Below are positions 1 through 8,789 of a stretch of DNA of 64,000 bases, piece by piece. Position numbers and translations under genes: made by a program. Position 1 is the stretch's first letter, and every line of letters starts with the position of its first letter. The DNA is from Candidatus Acidianus copahuensis (GTDB lineage: Archaea; Thermoproteota; Thermoprotei_A; Sulfolobales; Sulfolobaceae). Under the pieces are notes generated by a model. It saw nothing but the letters and a program-made list of their open reading frames with translations. It did no database searches and had not been told where the DNA came from. The DNA is taken from contig NZ_JFZT01000061.1 of assembly GCF_000632495.1 (NCBI RefSeq), positions 7,974-71,973 on the forward strand, given 5' to 3'.

Positions 1-653
1 AGCATTGTCCCTAATGTCGATAACCTATCAAAAGTATCTTGATCTATTGCATTTTTTACTGCAACTTCCCAAGGAACCAGAGTTATTTTCTTCTTAAATG
101 CATTCATTACTATTTTTGCTGCATCTGGATCGACCCAGAAATTATATTCAGCTACAGGTGTGATATTCCCTCTAGCATAAACCGCTCCTCCCATTATATA
201 TACTCTCTTAATTCTCTGAACAACGCTAGGATCTCTAAGATAGGCCAGCGCTAAATTGGTAAGCGGAGAAATTGCTAAAAATTCTATTTCATATTTTTTA
301 CTCAAATTTATAATAGCTGTAGACGCATCTTCTTCGCCTAGAAAAGATGTATTTTTAACAAGGGGAGAAATTTCTCCTAAACCAGATCTGCCATGTACTT
401 CTTCTACGGTTTTAAAGTCCTTAATGAGCGGTCTACTAGATCCTTTATATACTTTTAGATCTTCTATGTCTATACCATTATCTCTCAAAAAATTAATAGC
501 CCAGAGCGCATTATTTACTTCCGTTTCAAATTCTACGTTTCCTTCAACTACAGTTAATGCATGAACCTTAACTCCTTTTGCTAATAGGGATATTAAGCTT
601 AAAATGTCATCCTCTGCTGTATCGCAATCTATTATAAAATGTCTTTCAGGCAT
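1..653 (-). CDS. nucleoside hydrolase (inosine/uridine-preferring family), 3' part outside window
   Basis: Hydrolyses the N-glycosidic bond of ribonucleosides in purine/pyrimidine salvage, by family. The reading frame starts at ATG 653-651 and stays open to base 1, about 217 codons; the C-terminal third lies beyond the window. Residues 9-16 read DCDTAEDD, the Ca2+- and ribose-binding Asp cluster (family DTDxxxDD, with Cys in place of Thr). The region around residues 120-170 carries the family's A-I-S-P-L-T-N-L-A and Y-I-M-G-G-A signatures, followed by E-Y-N-F-W-V-D-P-D-A-A, which matches the active-site loop. The family is usually about 310 residues. It is a single gene here, with a gap before the photolyase. 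Substrate preference cannot be read. Confidence 0.9.
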   Translation of the reverse strand, partial: MPERHFIIDCDTAEDDILSLISLLAKGVKVHALTVVEGNVEFETEVNNALWAINFLRDNGIDIEDLKVYKGSSRPLIKDFKTVEEVHGRSGLGEISPLVKNTSFLGEEDASTAIINLSKKYEIEFLAISPLTNLALAYLRDPSVVQRIKRVYIMGGAVYARGNITPVAEYNFWVDPDAAKIVMNAFKKKITLVPWEVAVKNAIDQDTFDRLSTLGTM

Positions 654-878
654 AAGTATATTAAGAGAGGTTAAAGTAAAGCTTTACTGAGAATAGATTG
701 AAGATGTTTTATAGTTGTCTAAGTTTTAAGATACAAATTAATCGAACTCCTTCCATACCTTTTCATCCTACCATATAATACTTTTATAATTTCGTAAACG
801 TCAGTAAGTCAAGGTAAAGTAATATGATCGTTTTGAATATTACTTAGATATCTTTCTGTTTAGCGTTGTAGTTCCCAG

Positions 879-2129
879 CTAGGTTTCCATGTAGCCCTTG
901 TATCTCCTTACAAATTCATCATAACTTCCGAGGTCAGCTATTGGTGTTACATATCCGATTTTGATCACTCTTTCCTTTCCCAGCTTCCATGGTTCGTGGA
1001 CAAGAGGTCCTTCCACATCTCTCAGTTCTTCTACCCATTTTTTAATGTATTCTCCCCTTGGATCAATTCTCTTACCTTGTTCAACGATATTAAATTTTCG
1101 TAGCGGTCTCATGTCAGTGCCAACTCCTGCAATCCACTGCCAATTACCTAAATTTATAACGAAGTCTCCATCAAGTAAGTTCTTCATAAAATACTCCATC
1201 CCCTTTCTCCAGTCAATTAGTAGAACCTTAGTCAAAAAATATGAAGTAAGTAATCTTAACTTATTTTCCATAAGCCCGGTAACGTTCAATTCCCTCATCC
1301 CAGCGTCTACGATTGGATATCCTGTCTTTCCTTCCGTCCAAGCCTTAAAGATCTCTTCTTTATTTTCCCATATTTCCTTCCTTCTAATCCCATTGATTAG
1401 AGAGAAGTCAGACGTGTACAGTTGATAATAGAAATCCCTCCAACAAAGCTGTCTCCTAAACTCCTCGTTAACTTTTGCGTGAAACGCTGTCCTTGTGGAT
1501 AGTAACCCTATTTTAAAGAAATGGGAAAGACCGGATCTTCTTTCCGGATATTCGTCGTCCTTAAACTCCTCAAGTTTTTGGAGAGCGTAATCTTCAGAAG
1601 CTGGAGGGATCTTAAATCCCTTAAAGAGTTCAGGAGGCTCATTGCCTTCTCCTATAAAATTACCGCTGGCTCTAGGCTTAACCCTTTCCTTTTCCACATT
1701 TTTCCACTTAATGTAATATGGTGTAAAAATCCTATAGACGGGTAGTTCACCTCTTTCTACTAACACGTGATCTTTGAAGTGAAGACACTTTACGGTTCTG
1801 CATATTTCAGAATCACGTCTACTAGCATAGAAACCGTAATCTCTATTAAAAAACAAATAATCTGAATTTATATTTTTGTAAAATTCATGAATTAAATTTA
1901 CTGGATTACCATAAAGTATTGTTAGAGGAATTTCTTTCCTTAAGGATTTTATAGCTTCAAGGTAGAACTGTGCCCTTCTAGGTGACGTATCTTCTCTAAA
2001 CATAATGTTTGGATCTATAACCAAAACAGGAAATACCTTTTCACACCTTTCAGATGCCTCTGATAAAGCTGTATTGTCATGTATTCGTAAATCCCTTCTA
2101 AACCAGAATACACACTTCATAAACCTCAT
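879..2129 (-). CDS. phr: deoxyribodipyrimidine photolyase (CPD photolyase)
   Basis: Light-driven repair of UV-induced pyrimidine dimers using reduced FAD. The 416-residue length is close to that of archaeal class I photolyases. The N-terminal alpha/beta antenna domain begins with W-F-R-R-D-L-R-I-H-D-N near residues 9-19. The C-terminal helical FAD domain has the typical L-C-W-R-D-F-Y-Y-Q, G-N-W-Q-W-I-A-G and N-I-V-E-Q-G-K-R-I-D-P-R-G-E-Y-I stretches. Two Met codons are close together (2129 and 2120); the second gives the usual M-K-C-V-F-W-F start. The gene stands alone, with non-coding DNA on both sides. Repair of CPD rather than 6-4 products is inferred from similarity to the archaeal class I group. 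Confidence 0.93.
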   Translation of the reverse strand: MRFMKCVFWFRRDLRIHDNTALSEASERCEKVFPVLVIDPNIMFREDTSPRRAQFYLEAIKSLRKEIPLTILYGNPVNLIHEFYKNINSDYLFFNRDYGFYASRRDSEICRTVKCLHFKDHVLVERGELPVYRIFTPYYIKWKNVEKERVKPRASGNFIGEGNEPPELFKGFKIPPASEDYALQKLEEFKDDEYPERRSGLSHFFKIGLLSTRTAFHAKVNEEFRRQLCWRDFYYQLYTSDFSLINGIRRKEIWENKEEIFKAWTEGKTGYPIVDAGMRELNVTGLMENKLRLLTSYFLTKVLLIDWRKGMEYFMKNLLDGDFVINLGNWQWIAGVGTDMRPLRKFNIVEQGKRIDPRGEYIKKWVEELRDVEGPLVHEPWKLGKERVIKIGYVTPIADLGSYDEFVRRYKGYMET

Positions 2130-2709
2130 CCATCCTGTAGTAAAGTTTTCTGCATTAGGTGGTTATTTCTAGTTAAGAATTTTGAGTAAGGAGAATTTAA
2201 CGAGATATAATTTTCAGCGGGTAAAAAGAACAAGGAAAGAAAGGAATCGAGCATAGAAGGACTCGAAAAATCTACGTCTAGTCAAATAAGATGTTCATAA
2301 GTAACTCAACCCTTGTAGGGTCATAGGTTTCCTCTCAGAAAAGTCTCTGATCATCCCTTGGACAAATAGAACTAAGAGAATAACCCATTTAGCGGACTTA
2401 AGAAAATTCTAGAATGCAAAACTCAATGATGTTCTTTGTTTAGCGATTTGCGAACAGAACTCGTCTCCCCTAATAAAACAGTTATTTTTCTCAATTGAAA
2501 GAAAAAATTCTTGATACTTATATTCTAAATTCCATTCTATATCATTATAACTATTGAGTTTTAACACAGCTTAATTTAAATGCTATTTAATTAAGGAAGT
2601 TCCAGTTTAATAAAATATTTGGATTGATATAATTTTTACATACTTCAACCACCTTAGCTTTTAAAAAAACAAGTAAATAGCTTTAAAAGCTGAACATTAC
2701 AAGTCTGCT
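2130..2709. other. 580-nt gap with a possible decayed transposon fragment
   Basis: No convincing gene. The stretch 2245-2292 resembles 20407-20462 at nucleotide level (shared blocks ATCGA, GACTCGAA, CAAATAAGATGT in the same order and spacing). That suggests two decayed copies of one repeat, but no protein family could be named from either. The promoter of the following permease gene lies at 2681-2688. Confidence 0.35.
2681..2688 (+). promoter_or_regulatory. TATA box of the DMT permease gene
   Basis: CTTTAAAA lies about 26 nt before the TTG at 2710. That places transcription start at or next to the start codon (leaderless) and supports TTG 2710 over GTG 2719. Confidence 0.5.
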
Positions 2710-3588
2710 TTGACCTTAGTGAATAAAATATTATATTTCCTTATTCCTTACATCACCCTATCAACTTTTAATTATGAATTTGCTAAAGAAGCAGTTACCT
2801 ATTCAACTCCATTCGTCTTTAACTTAATTAGATATATTACTTCAGCAATAATTTTCCTCGTATTAGGAGGAAAGCTAATCCTTAGTAAAGACATTTTGTT
2901 CCTTTCAGCTATGACGACGACAAGTTCTGTACTATGGGCTTATGGGCTTCTTTACGTTTCACCAGCAGAAAGTGCTGTACTCAGCTATTCAATGCCATTA
3001 TTTGCTATTCCAATAGCTCTGCTTATTGTCAAGGAAAATCCCTCGCCATATGAACTTCTAGGTCTCGGAATTGGATTCTCAGGGATACTAATTTACTCTA
3101 TACCTTTAATGAAAGGTTCGATCGGTCTTGGAGCTCTTATAACCGTTGTAAACGCAATCTTCTGGGCCGGCTTCACAGTTTACTATAGAAAATTGAAGGA
3201 TAAAGATCCATATGATATTAATGCTTCTCAGTTCATCTTAGGATCTCTTCTCCTCCTACCATTTGCTCCAATCGGTTTTGGAATAAAACTCAATACTTTC
3301 TTCATAGATGGCATTGCTTACACTTCAATTATTGGAGGAGCGTTATCTTTCTTCCTTTGGAATATGTTAGCTAAACTAGAGAGAGTTGCTAAGCTAACAG
3401 TAATGACTTTTTCCGTACCAATCTTCTCAACTATTATCCAGAGCATTGAAACATATGACCTCCCTCAATTATCGCAAGTTTTAGGAATATCAGTAATGTT
3501 CACCGGAATTCTTATCTCGAGATTAGGTAAAGGGATAAAGAAAAAATTCCAAGCTAAGAGAAATAAAATATTGCTTCAAGAAAAATAA
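2710..3588 (+). CDS. EamA/RhaT-type DMT superfamily permease
   Basis: Integral membrane transporter of the drug/metabolite superfamily, exporting an unknown small metabolite. The 292 residues form about ten hydrophobic segments in two repeated halves (EamA domains at about 5-130 and 145-270), ending in a short Lys/Arg-rich cytoplasmic tail. Each half has the family's conserved pattern near the end of helix 4 (A-L-L-I-V-K-E-N-P-S in half one, G-I-S-V-M-F-T-G-I-L-I-S in half two). The start is TTG 2710, placed by a TATA box at -26. It is convergent with the PaaK-like gene with only 17 nt between stops. The substrate cannot be told from sequence. Confidence 0.85.
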   Translation: MTLVNKILYFLIPYITLSTFNYEFAKEAVTYSTPFVFNLIRYITSAIIFLVLGGKLILSKDILFLSAMTTTSSVLWAYGLLYVSPAESAVLSYSMPLFAIPIALLIVKENPSPYELLGLGIGFSGILIYSIPLMKGSIGLGALITVVNAIFWAGFTVYYRKLKDKDPYDINASQFILGSLLLLPFAPIGFGIKLNTFFIDGIAYTSIIGGALSFFLWNMLAKLERVAKLTVMTFSVPIFSTIIQSIETYDLPQLSQVLGISVMFTGILISRLGKGIKKKFQAKRNKILLQEK

Positions 3589-3605
3589 TTTCTTTACCTT
3601 ATATA

Positions 3606-4895
3606 CTATTTTATTATAACTCTTTTAGACTTTCCCTCATACCTTGGCAGGCTTCCTAACTGGACAAATTCTACCTCTGGAGTTACGAAAGCTACTCCCT
3701 GCACCTCGGAAGCTATCTTCTTTTTTAGAATCTCACTAGGTTCCTTCACCTCCAGTAGTATCAATAATTTCTGAGGATCCCTGGTAACCACTATTTGATG
3801 TTCTATAACTTCAGGATGAGATATAATTACACTACTTATCGCAGAGGGATAGAGTTTAACTCCCTTATAAAATATAACATCATCGGTTCTTCCTTTCAAG
3901 ATAGAGATCTTGGGAAAGGCTATATCATCGTCACTTTCATTTAATCTAGTTATATCTCTTGTCCTATATCTAAGTAGAGGCATACCTTCTCTGCTTAAGT
4001 GAGTTATTACCATCTCTCCTTCCTCTCCTTCTCCTACGTTCTCTCCAGTCTCAGGATCAATAATCTCCACATAGAAGTGATCTGTCCATATATGGAGATA
4101 CTCATGGTTATCATTAGGACATTCTTGAGCCATTCCTGGGCCTATTCCCTCAGTCATACCGTAGATCTCCCTAGCCCCTCCTCCTCTACTCTTCAGGAAT
4201 AACTCATTCTCAATCCTCTTAAGGGTCTCAGTCGTCATGGCCTCGGCTCCTGGAATAGCTATCCTTAAGTTTAGATCTTTTTCTGGATCTATACCAAGCT
4301 CCCTTATTTTCTCTGCTATAAGCAGTTCATAAGATGGAGTTCCAGTTATTACTGTAGCTTTAAAGTCCTTCAATGTCTTGACTAGGGCCTCTGTCCTTCC
4401 AGTACTCCAAGGAATAACCTTGGAACCAATTTTTTGCAAACCAATATGCAGTCCTATTCCTCCTGTAAACAGACCATAACCATAAATGTTAGCTACAATA
4501 TCCACCTTAGTAACTCCAGCTGACCTTAAAGATCTGGCTACTAGATTTGACCAAAGCTCTATATCAGAAGACGTATATGCACCAACAGTTGGGGTACCAG
4601 TAGTTCCGCTGGTCATATGCCAACCCACTAGTTCTGTCATGGGAACAGTGAGGAATTCTCCTCCGTAAGGATAACCGTATTTTCTTAGGTCATCCTTCGT
4701 TGTGAATGGTAGCTTCCTAAGTTCTTCTGGAGACCTTATATCATCTGGCGTTAGATTTCTCTCCTTCATAACTCTGTGGTAGAAAGGACTAGTTTCATAA
4801 ACTCTTTTTATCATTCGTCTGAATCTAAATTGTTGTACATGGTGTATATCCTCTCTTGTAAGAGCATAAGGATCGGTCTCATCGTAACTTATCAT
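3606..4895 (-). CDS. phenylacetate-CoA ligase (PaaK)-like AMP-forming acyl-CoA synthetase
   Basis: Activates a carboxylic acid to its CoA thioester via an acyl-adenylate. At 429 residues it has the length of PaaK rather than the 550-600 of fatty-acyl ligases. The adenylate P-loop T-S-G-T-T-G-T-P-T lies at about 95-103, the Y-G-M-T-E-G motif near 243, and the hinge/ribose-binding R-Y-R-T-R-D and G-R-T-D-D-V-I-F-Y-K-G-V-K-L in the C-terminal third. It is the last gene of a three-gene operon; its start overlaps the end of the DUF35 gene by one base. Being next to a thiolase and near crotonases, it probably feeds a beta-oxidation-like route. The acid substrate (aromatic or short chain) is not known. 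Confidence 0.85.
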   Translation of the reverse strand: MISYDETDPYALTREDIHHVQQFRFRRMIKRVYETSPFYHRVMKERNLTPDDIRSPEELRKLPFTTKDDLRKYGYPYGGEFLTVPMTELVGWHMTSGTTGTPTVGAYTSSDIELWSNLVARSLRSAGVTKVDIVANIYGYGLFTGGIGLHIGLQKIGSKVIPWSTGRTEALVKTLKDFKATVITGTPSYELLIAEKIRELGIDPEKDLNLRIAIPGAEAMTTETLKRIENELFLKSRGGGAREIYGMTEGIGPGMAQECPNDNHEYLHIWTDHFYVEIIDPETGENVGEGEEGEMVITHLSREGMPLLRYRTRDITRLNESDDDIAFPKISILKGRTDDVIFYKGVKLYPSAISSVIISHPEVIEHQIVVTRDPQKLLILLEVKEPSEILKKKIASEVQGVAFVTPEVEFVQLGSLPRYEGKSKRVIIK

Positions 4896-5275
4896 TATAC
4901 CACCACTCCTATAACCCTTTTACCATCAGTAGTTAGCTTAACATCTTTTCCTACCTTTGGAATTCCCTTTAACCAACACATTAAGTCGACGTTATCTTCA
5001 TTTCTAACAATTCCAACAACATAATCTTCTTGATCGAAACCTTGCGGTTTTTGCTTTACAATGCTGAAAGTCATTATTTTTCCATTTTCCTTTAATTTTA
5101 TCCATTCCATATCAGAGGAGAGACAGTTTGGACAATCCCTCTGAGGGGGATAGTAAATTGTACCGCATTTCTTACACTTAGTTGTCCACACTTCTCCTGC
5201 CTTTAGCCCCTCCCAAAACCTTTCATAACCTTGTATAGATACATCGTATTTTAGAAATAGTGGTATCCCTTCCAT
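4895..5275 (-). CDS. DUF35 OB-fold protein with zinc ribbon (thiolase partner)
   Basis: Small accessory protein of archaeal and bacterial thiolases; in archaeal acetoacetyl-CoA thiolase/HMG-CoA synthase complexes the DUF35 protein bridges enzymes and holds CoA. The 126 residues contain an N-terminal helix, a four-Cys rubredoxin-like ribbon (Cys34, 37, 48, 51) and a C-terminal OB fold (about 60-126). It lies 4 nt downstream of the thiolase and abuts the ligase, so the three are probably co-translated. By analogy it would tether this thiolase and channel its acyl-CoA; that role is inferred from the family and position. Confidence 0.85.
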   Translation of the reverse strand: MEGIPLFLKYDVSIQGYERFWEGLKAGEVWTTKCKKCGTIYYPPQRDCPNCLSSDMEWIKLKENGKIMTFSIVKQKPQGFDQEDYVVGIVRNEDNVDLMCWLKGIPKVGKDVKLTTDGKRVIGVVV

Positions 5276-5279
5276 ATCA

Positions 5280-6440
5280 TCACCTTCCTAGAACTGTAAC
5301 ATACGCGTAATGTCCTGTCCCACCAACATTGTGGGTAAGACCTATATAATTCTTGAACGAATGTTGGACTGGTCCAGCCTCTTCCCTTAACTGCTTAACT
5401 ACCTCGTATATCATGGCTAATCCTGTTGCACCTAATGGGTGACCCTTAGCCTTTAATCCGCCAAAGAGGTTAACTGCCACTTTTCCATCCTTTTCGGTCT
5501 GACCATCCCTTAGAAGTTTAGCCCCCTTTCCCTTTTCTGCAAATCCTAAATCCTCGTAGGCCATGATCTCAGCAATTGTAAAACAATCATGAACTGTTGC
5601 GTATTCCACATCAGTCGGGGAAACATGAGATGATGAATATGCCATAGCTGCTGCATCTTTAGCTGCCTTAAGCCCAGTCCATTCTCCTCTAGACGCTATT
5701 GACGACGTGTCACTTCCATAGCCGATCCCCTTAACCCAAACCGGTTCGGCGTGAAGTTTTCTTACAGCGTCTTCAGATGCAAAAATTGCCGCAGATGAAC
5801 CATCACTTATCGGAGATGAGTCAAGCAGTTTTATAGGCCAAGATATAGGCCTAGACTTTAGAACTTCCTCAACTGTTACTTTATTTCTAAGATGAGCCTT
5901 TTCGTTTAATGAGGCATACTTATGTGCCTTAACAGATGCTAACGCCATATCTTCCTCAGTCGTTCCATAAACTGCCATATGTCTTGTGGCGTAAAGCGCG
6001 TAATAGGTAGGGAACGTTGTCCCGTACATATGAAACTCCCAAAGGTAATTTCCTCCTCTTCCTCCAATTGCTAGAGAGGCTGAGGTGTCTACTTCGGTCA
6101 TCTTATCAAAGCCTATTGCAAGAACTATATCAGCCATGCCAGACGCTACTGCGTTAATTGCAGTAAAGGCAGCTGCTGAACCTGTTGCACAAGCAGCCTC
6201 TACCCTTATAGGTGATTTTCCAACTAAGCCGGAGTACTCTGAAGCTGGCGGAGCAGGATATATCTCCGTCCCCCTATATGCAGTACTACCAATAACGTTC
6301 AACTGAATATCCTTCTGAGTTAAGCCGGCGTCAATAAGAGCTTCCCTTACTGCCTCCCATGTTAATTCCCTTATCCCTACGTCATTCCTCCTACCGAATT
6401 TCGAGGAACCAATTCCTATTACTGCCACTCTTTTGTTCAT
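5280..6440 (-). CDS. thiolase, archaeal SCP-x-like acetyl-CoA acyltransferase
   Basis: Condenses or cleaves acyl-CoA with acetyl-CoA. The 386 residues fit the archaeal SCP2/SCP-x thiolase group. The nucleophile Cys84 sits in E-A-A-C-A-T-G-S-A-A. The second conserved block V-H-D-C-F-T-I-A-E is near 283, and K-A-K-G-H-P-L-G-A-T-G carries the catalytic His near 333. The C-terminal block reads H-N-V-G-G-T-G, where classical thiolases have a Cys-x-Gly; His/Asn at this place is usual in the SCP-x group. It is the first gene of the thiolase-DUF35-PaaK operon and is transcribed divergently from the crotonases. A cleavage (degradative) role is inferred from these neighbours. Confidence 0.9.
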   Translation of the reverse strand: MNKRVAVIGIGSSKFGRRNDVGIRELTWEAVREALIDAGLTQKDIQLNVIGSTAYRGTEIYPAPPASEYSGLVGKSPIRVEAACATGSAAAFTAINAVASGMADIVLAIGFDKMTEVDTSASLAIGGRGGNYLWEFHMYGTTFPTYYALYATRHMAVYGTTEEDMALASVKAHKYASLNEKAHLRNKVTVEEVLKSRPISWPIKLLDSSPISDGSSAAIFASEDAVRKLHAEPVWVKGIGYGSDTSSIASRGEWTGLKAAKDAAAMAYSSSHVSPTDVEYATVHDCFTIAEIMAYEDLGFAEKGKGAKLLRDGQTEKDGKVAVNLFGGLKAKGHPLGATGLAMIYEVVKQLREEAGPVQHSFKNYIGLTHNVGGTGHYAYVTVLGR

Positions 6441-6779
6441 AGCTAATATACATTGAATATTAAACCTTTATATCTTTTATTGATCATTTATATAATATCA
6501 AGATAAGAAGCATCTGTTTTTTATAATTAAAGGTATTTTTAATAACTTATATTAAAATTTTTTTAACTGGAAACACTCTATTGGGTTTAACTAATATTGT
6601 AGATATCTTTAAATAGAAGAAATGAATCCAGATAATTATTTTTATAAGATATATATGTAAAAATTTTCAGTGAAACAGGTCTAAATACATATATACTTTA
6701 AAATTATTTTGCCGTTTTATTATCAACCATTCACATAAAGGTAAAGAAATTTAAATTTAGTAATTAACAATCAAAAAGG
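6441..6779. promoter_or_regulatory. divergent promoter region between thiolase operon and crotonase operon
   Basis: This 339-nt, very AT-rich gap has no gene. A minus-strand TATA-like sequence (CTTTATAT on the plus strand, 6466-6473) lies about 26-30 nt before the thiolase ATG at 6440. A plus-strand TATA (ATTTAAATT, 6749-6757) lies 26 nt before the crotonase ATG at 6780. Both operons therefore look leaderless at their first gene. The roughly 280 nt between the two boxes could hold shared operators, but no clear palindrome stands out. Confidence 0.55.
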
Positions 6780-7547
6780 ATGTCTATGTTAGTAAACGTT
6801 GAGGATAGAGATAAATTTGAAATTATAACCTTAAACAGACCTGATAAGCTCAACGCTTTAGATGTAGATCTTAGGAAGGAATTTTTAAAGGTCTTAAAGG
6901 AATTCAACGCAGATTTAAAGAAAAGAGTTGCAATAATAACAGGTTCAGGCAGAGGATTTACAGTCGGCGCGGATATAGTATCCCTTCAGAATCTAGATAG
7001 CGCGGATTTGGCAAGCGATCTTAAGGAAACGTTTTATCCAATCATAAGGGAAATAAGGTTTGGGAACAAGATATACATCGCAGCAGTAAATGGAGTGACT
7101 GCAGGAATCGGTATAAGTATAGCGTTAGCATGTGACATTAGATTTGTAGCTAAAGGATCTAGATTTGTTCTCGCATTTCAAGGAATTGGGTTATCTCCAG
7201 ATGGAGGATTAACGCTTATGCTTTCAAGACTTACATCAGGAGGTTTTGCACAGAAAGTGGTTTTTGAAGGAGAATTAAAGACAGAAGAGGCTGACAGTTT
7301 TAAGATCTTTAATGTCGTAGAAAATCCTCTTTCTGAGGCAATAAAGGTTGCAGAAAGAATATCCTCTGGCCCATTTAAAGCGTATTTAGCTACGAAAAAG
7401 CAAATAAATAAAGCGCTATTTTCAGATATGGAAGAATACCTTGATTATGAATCGTCTCTCCAAGGCTACTTAGGCAAAACTTCGGATTTTAAGGAAGGAG
7501 TTAAAGCATTTCTAGAGAAGAGAGAACCCATTTTTAGAGGTGAATAA
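6780..7547 (+). CDS. enoyl-CoA hydratase/isomerase family protein, PaaG-like (hydratase glutamates missing)
   Basis: Crotonase-fold protein of 255 residues. The acyl-CoA oxyanion-hole loops are present (V-G-A-D-I near 60; A-A-V-N-G-V-T-A-G-I near 100). The two catalytic glutamates of enoyl-CoA hydratases are absent: the first loop reads G-I-G-I-S instead of G-G-G-x-E, and P-E-I is replaced by Q-G-I. The following segment I-G-L-S-P-D-G-G keeps an Asp in the position used by PaaG-type ring-opening isomerases and other enoyl-CoA isomerases. An isomerase is therefore more likely than a hydratase. It is the first gene of a two-gene operon and is translated from a leaderless mRNA by its promoter spacing. 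Confidence 0.85.
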   Translation: MSMLVNVEDRDKFEIITLNRPDKLNALDVDLRKEFLKVLKEFNADLKKRVAIITGSGRGFTVGADIVSLQNLDSADLASDLKETFYPIIREIRFGNKIYIAAVNGVTAGIGISIALACDIRFVAKGSRFVLAFQGIGLSPDGGLTLMLSRLTSGGFAQKVVFEGELKTEEADSFKIFNVVENPLSEAIKVAERISSGPFKAYLATKKQINKALFSDMEEYLDYESSLQGYLGKTSDFKEGVKAFLEKREPIFRGE

Positions 7548-7548
7548 C

Positions 7549-8310
7549 ATGGAAACAGTAATTTATGAAGTGACTGATAAAATAGCAATAATAACACTAA
7601 ATAGACCAGATAAGCTCAACGCGTTAAACATGAGATTAATTTGGGACTTAGTGGAAGCGTTTAATAGGGCTGAGAAGGACGAGGTTAAAACAGCGATTAT
7701 AACGGGTAAAGGTAAAGCGTTTTCAGCAGGAGCTGACGTTAAAGAAATGATTGAAATGCCTATAGAGCAAATTACAAGGGAAGGACATATGCCACTTTGG
7801 GAAAGAATGAGAACCTTCAAAAAGCCAATAATAGCAGCAGTAAATGGGATTGCTGCTGGAGGAGGGTTTGAGTTGGCAATGGCATGTGATATGATTATAG
7901 CATCTGATACGGCAAAGTTTGGACAGCCCGAGATAAACCTAGGGATCATTCCTGGTGCTGGAGGAACGCAGAGATTGACCAGAACTATAGGAAAATATAG
8001 GGCAATGGAATTAGTTTTAACGGGAAGACTAATTTCGGCATGGGAAGCGTTTAAGCTGGGCTTAGCTATTAGAGTAGTTCCTGAGGAGGCCTTAATTGAT
8101 GAGACACTAAGATTGGCTAAGGAGATCTCAACTAAGTCAGGATTTGCAATAGAACTTGCAAAGGAAGCGGTGAATAAGGCCTTAGACACTCACCTACAAC
8201 AAGGTTTAGATTTAGAGAGAAGGAACTTCTATGTGTCAGTAATGTCTGAGGACGGGAAAGAAGGGATGAAATCCTTTATAGAGAAGAGAAAACCAAATTG
8301 GAAAACCTAA
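7549..8310 (+). CDS. enoyl-CoA hydratase (crotonase)
   Basis: Hydrates trans-2-enoyl-CoA to 3-hydroxyacyl-CoA in beta-oxidation. Both catalytic glutamates are present, in G-G-G-F-E-L-A-M-A-C-D and in G-Q-P-E-I-N-L-G, followed by the family block P-G-A-G-G-T-Q-R-L. The closing motif F-I-E-K-R-K-P is at the end, as in ECH. ATG 7549 is chosen: it follows the upstream stop (7545-7547) by one base and has GAGGTG 7 nt before it, whereas GTG 7540 lies inside the upstream gene. The protein is 253 residues. With the PaaG-like gene upstream it makes an isomerase-hydratase pair feeding the dehydrogenase and thiolase encoded nearby. Confidence 0.92.
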   Translation: METVIYEVTDKIAIITLNRPDKLNALNMRLIWDLVEAFNRAEKDEVKTAIITGKGKAFSAGADVKEMIEMPIEQITREGHMPLWERMRTFKKPIIAAVNGIAAGGGFELAMACDMIIASDTAKFGQPEINLGIIPGAGGTQRLTRTIGKYRAMELVLTGRLISAWEAFKLGLAIRVVPEEALIDETLRLAKEISTKSGFAIELAKEAVNKALDTHLQQGLDLERRNFYVSVMSEDGKEGMKSFIEKRKPNWKT

Positions 8311-8312
8311 GT

Positions 8313-8639
8313 TTAAACCTTTTTTAGATTTCCACTTGTAAAATTATAAATAGCCTCAGTTACTGATATTTTCTCAGTGATGTATACCTTTCCACATCCC
8401 TTAAGTAACCTAAGTCCGGGCAATCCAATTCTTGATGTTATTAACGTCTTTGCTCCTCTTTGCATGATTGATCTAATCATAAGAATTTCTCGTGACATCT
8501 CGGCATCAGTCTTGAGAGCGGGGTTATCGTATTCCTCAACCAGCTTTACTTCATTTCCGCTTACTTCGTAAATTCTAATTTTTTCACCGTCTTCTGTCCC
8601 TGCAACTAAGTTATCCGCAACAGGTAATGCTATTCTCAT
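8313..8639 (-). CDS. NifX/NifB-type dinitrogenase iron-molybdenum cofactor-like protein, copy 1
   Basis: Small (108 residues) single-domain member of the family that binds Fe-S or Fe-Mo cluster precursors in diazotrophs. No nif genes are present, so nitrogen fixation is not implied and the function is unknown. The N-terminal strand M-R-I-A-L-P-V-A and the glycine-rich G-L-P-G-L-R-L-L-K near 75 are typical. It ends 2 nt from the convergent crotonase. A TATA box (plus-strand CTTAAATTTT, 8661-8670) lies about 26 nt before the ATG. Residues 22-43 are encoded by DNA identical over 68 bp to the paralog at 8790-9149, though the rest is diverged. Confidence 0.8.
   Translation of the reverse strand: MRIALPVADNLVAGTEDGEKIRIYEVSGNEVKLVEEYDNPALKTDAEMSREILMIRSIMQRGAKTLITSRIGLPGLRLLKGCGKVYITEKISVTEAIYNFTSGNLKKV
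8511..8578 (-). repeat. 68-bp perfect direct repeat, copy A (within NifX-like gene 1)
   Basis: Bases 8511-8578 are identical to 9021-9088, in the same orientation and 510 bp apart. Both encode the same 22 residues in two paralogous genes whose flanking codons differ, including synonymous positions. That pattern points to gene conversion or selection on DNA sequence. Confidence 0.95.
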
Positions 8640-8789
8640 AAATCAAGCTAAGTATTTCAGCTTAAATTTTTTCCCTTATATCTTTAATTTTAATACTTAT
8701 TTAAATATATATGAAAAACATAAGAAGAACTTTAAACTTTCTACCCACTAAATTAAAAAAGAAAAAATTGAAAATATTTAGATCGAAGA

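Noticed and set aside
256..564. A 102-codon plus-strand frame at the left edge.
   Set aside because: It is antisense to the nucleoside hydrolase, whose minus-strand reading has clear family motifs.
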